Shown piece after piece: positions 57,849 through 64,000 of a stretch of DNA of 64,000 nt (position 1 is its first letter; every line of letters begins with the position of its first letter). The stretch is from Acanthopleura granulata (lineage: Eukaryota; Mollusca; Polyplacophora; Chitonida; Chitonidae). Made by a program: the position numbers and the translations under genes. The stretch covers positions 6,942,901 to 7,006,900 of the forward strand of contig JABBOT010000014.1 in NCBI GenBank assembly GCA_016165875.1, given 5' to 3'. The notes below the pieces were generated by a model. That model was given only the letters and a program-made list of their open reading frames with translations, was not told the origin of the DNA and did no database searches.

Positions 57849-58559
57849 ATGAACGATGGAGAAGAACCCGACCAAGCGAAACCGCCGGAGGAGACACCTC
57901 CGGTGGAGCGAGTGACACACCATAAGAAAATGAAAGACCCGAAGAACGTGGCGGCCGGGCCTCCCGGGGCCGCCGCCAGAAAGGTCAAACGGGAACGACT
58001 GCTTGAACAGCTTCGGGCAATCAGTGAATCACAACGCCATACTGTTTCTGTTGTTGCTGCTACAGGAGGACAGCAGGAGGCCTTGATGCCAGCAGAACGG
58101 AGAGAGCCTGTTTCAGAGAGTGTTGCAAAGGAGGCGAACTGGACTCCAGATATCATTGGGGTAGCTGGCCTTCCGGTTGTATATTATATATTTACTCATC
58201 ATAAGCTGCCGTCTATTCCTGTTGCTCCACAACTACAGAAAACAGCACAAGCCACCTCTAAGCCCGCCTTTGCTCACAATTGCAGATTCCCACCGATCCT
58301 CTCCATATGGAATAACAACATAACAACTGCAACTACCGATGGTAAGATGCTCGTAAACGCGCTGTATCACAGCGCGGTCGTCTCTGGCTTAGCTGTGGGA
58401 TACTCCAGATTTTGTAAGATGGTCATTGGAGGTGGCCGTCCTAAGCTAGACTTCACCCCCCGTGACATTGGGATGGTGGTCGTGGACGTGGCCCTCGGGA
58501 TTGCGACCAAGGACATGCTAATTAAACAGGGGATCATTCAAGCAGATATTATGAAGTAA
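57849..58559 (+). CDS. Intact 236-codon element ORF, membrane-protein-like
   Basis: ATG at 57849, stop TAA at 58557. Residues 1-85 are charged and low complexity, with an Arg/Lys-rich helix (GAAARKVKRERLLEQLRAIS). There are three hydrophobic segments at about 107-123 (GVAGLPVVYYIF), 172-188 and 207-225 (IGMVVVDVALGIATKDML). The C-terminus is KQGIIQADIMK. This is the only long uninterrupted gene of the element. The next gene begins 18 bp downstream on the same strand. I recognise the C-terminal pattern as one that accompanies such elements but know no function. Confidence 0.65.
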   Translation: MNDGEEPDQAKPPEETPPVERVTHHKKMKDPKNVAAGPPGAAARKVKRERLLEQLRAISESQRHTVSVVAATGGQQEALMPAERREPVSESVAKEANWTPDIIGVAGLPVVYYIFTHHKLPSIPVAPQLQKTAQATSKPAFAHNCRFPPILSIWNNNITTATTDGKMLVNALYHSAVVSGLAVGYSRFCKMVIGGGRPKLDFTPRDIGMVVVDVALGIATKDMLIKQGIIQADIMK

Positions 58560-58576
58560 CAATTGCCTCGATTGCT

Positions 58577-58963
58577 ATGACGGTTGGAGGCGCTCTCGTA
58601 AATGCACTTGCTTTCTCAGGTAGTAACTTTTGCTTCGGAGCTCTTCGAAGCTCCGGGTTCAATGCAGAGCGTAGACGCCACGATAAAGCTATAGAACAGC
58701 CCCAGGCGGCGGAGGCGGTGTGGCCCCTAAAAGAACACAGCGTCTGGTCGTCTAATGACGAACATCGTCGACAGGGCCACGCAGAGCGCACATTTCGCGA
58801 TGTCCACGCTGCAATGCGCGAGTACGCTCAGGTCACGGGGAAAACTCTTAGTCCCACAGGGCCCGGACCTGTCCCAGGCGATTTCTATCCACGGTCCGAG
58901 GGCCACAAAGAACGCTAGATAGCCTTCGTCCTCCTTGGGATGGGAGTGACTGGGCTGGTCGCC
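58577..58963 (+). pseudogene. Element protein with an in-frame TAG before its membrane anchor
   Basis: ATG at 58577. It has an N-terminal hydrophobic stretch (VGGALVNALAFSGSNF), a charged helix (ERRRHDKAIEQPQAAEAV) and a middle with FRDVHAAMREYAQVTGKTL. A TAG at 58916 is followed in the same frame by IAFVLLGMGVTGLVA and a second stop at 58964. The C-terminal anchor is thus separated by one stop codon. Small membrane-anchored protein, role unknown. Confidence 0.55.
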
Positions 58964-59025
58964 TAGAAACTCACCGAGTAATCCAAAAAGACTGTGCTGG
59001 ACCCTAGTAAGAGCTCCTCGCCGCA

Positions 59026-59449
59026 ATGGCAGGCACGACACGAGTAGTGAGGCTCCACTTTTCTTTCCATACAATTTGTAGATATCGCTGGGGTATATCA
59101 CCCTGCGCGGTGATAGGTTTATCCGAAGAGCTATACTCCGCGCTGCTAGAGTTCACTACTATACCTTTGTCGGCGAGATTCCTGGTCATATGGCCCATGT
59201 AGCCCATAAAAGTTGCTCGTTCTCTGGCGGGAGGACGAAAAAACCACGATGCATTTCGCGGCATGGCTTGTTTCGGTTCCCAATCATTTCTGGGATAGGG
59301 CCAGGCAGCTGCCTGAGGGGGTGCCTTCCGACTGTTGGAGACTGATCAGCCATCCGGAGAACCTTGCTTATGGTGCCTGCCACTGTGGCCGACCATTTGT
59401 CTATTCGGCTATGGAATACATACTATACGATAACCCCAAGGGCTACTAG
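59026..59449 (+). repeat. Tandem duplicate of integrase 5' region, copy 1
   Basis: Shared words with copy 2 occur at offsets of 410-427 bp: 'ccatac.atttgta.atatcgct', 'cgaagag.tatactccgc', 'tctctggcgg' (59221 and 59641), and 'ggccgaccatttgtctat' and 'aaccccaagg.ctact'. Copy 1 starts with ATG at 59026 and contains GLSEELYSALLE. Several stops break it. Confidence 0.8.
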
Positions 59450-59456
59450 GCATAAC

Positions 59457-59871
59457 ATGAGTAATGAAACGCGAGTTATTTTTCCATACCATTTGTATAT
59501 ATCGCTTGGATATTACACGATGATGGGGTTGCCCGAAGAGTTATACTCCGCTGCCCTAGAGGCTGACTACACGGCCGCTGCAACAAAATTTCTTTTCCTA
59601 TAACCCATGTACTGATTGATAGTGCACAAATATCGCTCTATCTCTGGCGGCACCGTTATGCTAGTAAAACACCGCTATGCGTATTGCAGCAAAGATGCTG
59701 GAGGGCTCGACCAAACTTCGGGCGACGACCGGGCAGCTGCGTGAACCCGTGGCTGTCGGGTGTTGGAAACTTATCAGGCTGCTGGAATATCTTGCTTATG
59801 GTGTCTATCATCATGGCCGACCACTTGTCTATTTGTCTATCTAAGATATACTACAGCCCCAAGGTCTACTG
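59457..59871 (+). repeat. Tandem duplicate of integrase 5' region, copy 2
   Basis: ATG at 59457, with GLPEELYSAALEADYTAAAT in the first part. It is followed by about 100 bp of stops and then a frame from 59684 that runs into the integrase core. It is diverged from copy 1 by many substitutions and small indels, so the duplication is not recent. Confidence 0.8.
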
Positions 59872-60830
59872 GAGAGGCATTGCGGCCATCAAGAAACTCC
59901 CTTCTGCTGCGAAGGTCTCTGAGGGCACACCTCGCGATTGGTTCAAGAAGCAGGCCGTCTGGCAGATTTTTCTACCAGCCCTGTGGCATATTCCAAGGCC
60001 AAAGTTTGATGTTGGAGTGTCAAATGAGGTCCACCAAGGTGACCTGCTTTTTGTGCCTTTTGCCACTGTCAAAAACAAGGTGGGCAAGCGCATCTACAAG
60101 TATGCCCTCACAGTGGTCGATATCGTCAGCCGATTCCAAGCAGCTGCCTTTGGGCAAAAAGAATCTGAAGAGGTTCTTGATGCCCTAGGCCGTATCTTTA
60201 CGCGGGGGCCTCTTAGGTGGCTTAATCTGCTTGCAGGTCCCCCTTGGGCCTGAGTTCATGGGTACAGTGAGCCAGCTTCTGGCAAAACACAGTGTGACCA
60301 CCAGGTGCGGACGAGTGGACGTGCATCGGGACCAAGGCGTCGTGGAGCGCTTCAACCGGACCTCGGTCGAGCGACCATTACGCCCAAGAGATGCGTTTAC
60401 CTTCTTCTGAGTGGGTGAAGCGGTTACCCGCAGTCTTGGCGGCTTTGAACGGATAAGTTACCCGATTCACCGGAAAGAAACGTTCTGAGGCTCTCAAGGC
60501 AAAAACGATCACACAAAACTCTCCTCCATTATTCCAGGCCGTACTGTTGATCTTCACGAACAGAAACTCCCTTCTGGGGTTGGTGTTCGCCCTATGTGGC
60601 AGCCCGGCGAGCTGGAGGCGACTGATCCAGTGTGACCCTTCGACGTGTATCAGACTCGGGCGCTCGATAACTAAACCCGATGAGCCTGTGTTGATGTATC
60701 ATCGGATGGACCGCAGCGGGGATTTGTCCGCGAGGAATTTCTCGCGGTGCCACCTGACACTCAGCTTCCTCCTGATAGCGCCGCTAAGAGCTCAGCCTGC
60801 TGGGCCAGCCTGTCCCATTTTCAGCTATTC
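59684..60830 (+). pseudogene. Retroviral-like integrase of the element (broken)
   Basis: The core frame (59684-60253) has GIAAIKKLPSAAKVSEGTPR, WFKKQAVWQIFLPALWHIPR, VHQGDLLFVPF (first catalytic Asp) and YKYALTVVDIVSRFQAAAF. After a frame change near 60240 it continues with PEFMGTVSQLLAKHS, then RVDVHRDQGVVERFNRT (catalytic Glu), then SSEWVKRLPAVLAALNG, and a C-terminal trace ending RGFVREEF near 60745. The residue expected to be the second Asp (in VDPGREF) is Pro at 60240-60242. Stops occur near 60409 and 60451. It is of the 'transposon-derived protein F54H12.3' type found with Mavericks. It converges on the polymerase gene. Confidence 0.82.
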
Positions 60831-63800
60831 AGCGCTTGGAGACGAATGGTGAGAGCGATATCTTGTTCAAATGCTGCCTGTAGATGCGATCGCGCTCTAA
60901 CCGCAGGACATGCATGCCATGGCGAAAGGTCTTCTTTTCGAAGAGAGCCTCTTTGTACTGCTCATGTCTTATATTCTTTTTCACAACATTCTTTTTTACA
61001 CCTTTGGCCTTTTTGACGTTGTGGCCGCTGGTCTCAAGGATTCTATACATCTAAGGACGTATGCCAACATATTCGACGATCGGGCGCCCAGCACATTCAT
61101 CCTTCATCTTATCTAAGAACATTTTGTTCGCCGCACAATGCAGTTGGTGATCCACTGGGTAGTCGGACGTGTCACAGAGATGTACATGCTTGGCCATATC
61201 CTTGTAGACATCCTCGGTCAGGATCTCGAGAAGAAGGCTGTCCTTGTAGAGGGGCTGGCAGTTATCTCCATACTGAGACTTCATCTGGGTGTAGTAGAAG
61301 TCGTACATAAGGTTCTTCGAGAGGTCGACGATTCTCATCCCCACATAGACGCCCCGTCTAAATGTCTACGAGGATGTCTACAAGGATATGGCCAAGCATG
61401 TACATTGAGGTCTACACTGCCCTTGTGAACCTGAATCGCTGAAAGGTCGTCGTCCAAGATGTTGGCTCTGGCGAAGGCTGTTCAGGCGCCTGAGTTTGTC
61501 TTCTTCGTTTGCTCGCACGAGTTTAACATCTACTTGCTTGCGGAGTTTTTCCATGGTCCCATGGACTTGTTCATGAGCTTGTAGAGGTCCTTCTCGAAAT
61601 CACTCATAACCTTTTTCCGGAACTCGGTATTCATTCGGATATAGGGCTCCATCCAGGGGCTTTGCCGGAAGTGGAGAGTATCGAGATACCCCACTCTACC
61701 CCTTCTCGACGAAGAGATGCTGGTCGTAGCCTGTCAGCAGTTCAAAATCTGTGCCTGTTTTCTTGAGGAGGGCATCCCAGGAGAGACCATGGTTGGTGTA
61801 ATAATGCGCAGGATGTAGACCATACTGCCTTCGACAGGTCTACCGAAACGTCTCGAAGACATCTGCCGCCAGGAGTACATGATTGAGATTGTAGAGGTCG
61901 TGGTAGTCCCCAAGGGTTTGGCAGCCGAAGGCGTTCCATACTTTTCATGCATAAGCATAATTATTGATCTGTTTGTCCTAAAGTTTGCTGTGCCTGGGCT
62001 CCTTTTTAGGAAGCTTCGGCTCATCAAAGCGTTGCCAGGAACCCATGTGCTCATATGGGTAAACATCCTTGTGCATGAGCAGCTCACGTCTCTGCTGGCT
62101 TGGTTCATACCACGCTGTGATTTGGAACACGTTGGATTCGTTAGCTCCTACAGGCTTTTCAAAAACTGGGCACTGTCGATTAAGCGGAGGTGCCCCAGGG
62201 AGAAGGAGATGTATTTCTCGGTGTTGTTGGGGATACAGGATACAGTAAACTCCACCTTCGAGATCGCCTGCATCAGAGGTGAGAGTCATAGCCCCGCAGG
62301 TTGTGGAAGACCACTGGGATGGTGGTGGTTTTGGGGCTTAGCCGTAGCTTCAGATTGGAGGCGTTGTGTAAGGCACCCCTTTATTTTCCGATGATATGGC
62401 AGTGGTCGCGGAGTCTCATTGCCCTGCCACTAAAAGCGGCTTTTCACAGACATGGCAGGTGATAGCAGCGTTGTAAGGCCACCAGTCCTCTCGGGTCATT
62501 GCTATGGCTTTCGGCTTCGCTAGCACCATCTTGATCTTGCGCTGCTATTCTTGGAGAGCTTGTAAGATGTGCTCTGTTGTGTTGAGCCCTCTGTATTTCA
62601 CAAGAGGCTCGGGGTTCCCATCGCATCGCATCACGATGTAGCAGTAGCTGCAGGCCTCACGGTGCTGTGTTTTTTGGGTGTTGGTTTTTGTGGGATCCAG
62701 CCCGGCGGCCTCGATTTTGATGGTGAGAGCTTAGATTATGTAGGGGGTCGGGAACTGCTTGTGGTGGTTCTGGAAGGTGAGCTTGTTCTTACCTTATTCC
62801 GGCATCTCCACTCGCACCGCTATCTGGCCGATCCCGCGGCACTCCGGTTTGGGGACTTCCATCACGTCTTCTCTAGAATATTCCTAGAGGCAGCGCTCGC
62901 AGAAGTGCTTTCGGCTTTTATACTTAGATTGATCATAAAGTAGGTGGTTAAGATCCTTGACTCAGGTGTAATGGAATTTACCGGCCTTCTCGATCAACAG
63001 CATGTTGATCCGAGGCATGTAGCTGGGTTCATTGCTGAGCCGATGTACAATGGCGCCTTTGTCCCAGCCGAAGACGTTGATGGCTAGGTTGTTTCGTTTC
63101 GCATCCTTTGCGATCTGGGAGATGGGAGTTAGGGATTTGATCCCTTCAAAGTTTTAGCCACCCTCAGTTGGGTATTTGCCAGGCGTCTGTGGTTTTATGT
63201 CTGCAGGAAGTGCCCATCGGAGGCAGTGGCCATGTTTTTTTTTCACGTTTACGACTGCCTTCTTGTTCCTTTCAGCTATTGGTAGCGCTGTGTAAGATCC
63301 ACCTCTCAGCGACTGTTATCGAGCGAAACATAGAGTTTCCACTCATGGACAACGCACCCTGACCATCTCTGCGTCCACTTTTCAAGAGTCCCCAGGATGT
63401 GAGGGAAAGCCTTGCCTGGTGCCTAGCTGATCTCCTCATCATCATCAGGCCGGTTTTTTCCGAGCAGCAGCTTGAGGACGATTTGAAAATTTACAGTTCT
63501 GGGGGCTTAGAGTTCTTCTTCAAGCTTTTCATTGATCTGGGGGCGCGCCCCTTCGAGAAAAGCTCTAGGGTTTGCAACGTTTGGATGCCCGTCGGGCACA
63601 GCCATCTGCCAAATATGGAGATACCTTCGAATTGCCCGCGGGTTTTCCTGGAACGTGAGTTCATCTGCCTTGGTACCGTCAAACTGTTCTAGAAACTCTT
63701 TCTGAAGGCCCTCGGTGGTTTGGAAAGTTTTGGGGATTGGGTCAAATTCTTCCTCAATGGCCTTCCTCTTTCTACCCCTCTTCCTGCGTTGTCGAGGAAG

Positions 63801-63887
63801 AGGCCGATATTTCCCAGGCTGACAGGGCCTTAGCAGGCGATACTTGGCTGCCTGAGGAATGGGCTCCTACAGGATGTTTTGATCCAT
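60829..63887 (-). pseudogene. Family B DNA polymerase of the element (broken)
   Basis: It reads from ATG at 63887 leftward across many frames and stops. The N-terminus has a Lys/Arg-rich part (KRGRKRKAIEEEFDPIPKTF) and GLQKEFLEQFDGTKADEL. Around 62460-62345 lies a zinc-finger/HNH-like motif (CHVC, then RDHCHIIGK.RGALHN). Next come TTTIPVVFHNLRGYDSHL (exonuclease region), VYPYEHMGSWQRF, LSWDALLKKTG, WMEPYIRMNTEFRKK, VGMRIVDLSKNLMYDFYY and KGVKKNVVKKNI, ending at 60829. The segment that normally carries palm motif A is deleted near 61700. Motif C reads YKDS (about 61237-61248) instead of DTDS. It cannot be active as it stands. Confidence 0.85.
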
Positions 63888-64000
63888 GTATTAATCCATA
63901 GCCGCCATAGCAGTTATAGATGGATATACGGTAAACACACGTTCCTCTAAATGGAAAATCGGTTCGCGGCGATCAGTCGAAAAGAGGATTGAGGGCTTAC
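63888..64000. other. Sequence upstream of the polymerase gene
   Basis: 113 bp to the window edge. No terminal inverted repeat matching the left side could be seen. Confidence 0.4.

Larger units (their letters stand above)
52900..64000. mobile_element. Decayed Polinton/Maverick-like virus-related element
   Basis: About 11 kb of DNA, visibly more GC-rich than its flanks, packed with reading frames on both strands. Minus: 52915-54791 (three frames' worth of protein), 55996-56785, and DNA polymerase B 60829-63887. Plus: 55014-56005, 56953-57430 (capsid-like), 57849-58559, 58577-58963, and integrase 59026-60830. The combination of retroviral-like integrase, family B polymerase and double-jelly-roll capsid protein defines Polintons and related adintovirus-like elements. 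Most genes are interrupted, so this copy should be inactive. The right terminus is past or close to 64000 and the left one is undefined. Confidence 0.82.

Noticed and set aside
1..64000. CRISPR array or bacterial operon
   Set aside because: The tandem arrays have no unique spacers between conserved repeats, and the genes have spliceosomal introns.

Overview
The window is nuclear DNA from a marine invertebrate, most likely a lophotrochozoan such as a bivalve mollusc. The reasons are split protein genes with long AT-rich introns, pervasive ATACATGTA words, dense simple and minisatellite repeats, and many copies of a short interspersed element ending in a 'cttgagtacggcgtaaaacaccaatcaaataaataaat' type tail, cut here by mismatches. 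The species assignment is inference.

Layout. (1) 1-5.4 kb: repeats, one possible first exon of an unidentified minus-strand gene (4257-4420), and a 54-bp tandem repeat. (2) 5.5-25.2 kb, plus strand: a complete ten-exon metallo-beta-lactamase-fold hydrolase gene of the PNKD / glyoxalase II family; the splice phases join to 392 codons and all seven metal ligands are present. Its introns hold SINEs, minisatellites, a 51-bp-arm foldback and two orphan exon-like segments. (3) 25.2-37.7 kb: no firm gene. There is a cluster of unrelated minisatellites at 28.2-33.0 kb, and a candidate two-exon minus-strand reading frame that runs into a SINE (34.6-35.4 kb). (4) 37.77-43.36 kb, minus strand: a complete eight-exon ferroportin (SLC40A1) gene of 597 codons. 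Several residues known as iron or hepcidin ligands in human ferroportin are replaced. (5) 43.4-52.4 kb: SINEs, a decayed BEL/Pao retrotransposon integrase fragment, and no firm gene.

(6) 52.4-64.0 kb: a visibly more GC-rich block holding the decayed remains of a large virus-like DNA transposon of the Polinton/Maverick type. It has a retroviral-like integrase (plus), a family B DNA polymerase (minus, convergent with the integrase), a probable double-jelly-roll capsid-protein fragment, and at least six accessory reading frames on both strands that look like structural or membrane proteins. Nearly all carry stops or frameshifts, so the copy looks dead. One 236-codon frame is intact and a roughly 417-bp piece of the integrase 5' region is tandemly duplicated. 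Its right end lies close to or beyond the window edge.

The two host genes are unrelated in function (a thioester-hydrolase-like enzyme and an iron exporter). The element encodes its own replication, integration and probably virion formation, and does not appear to interact with them.
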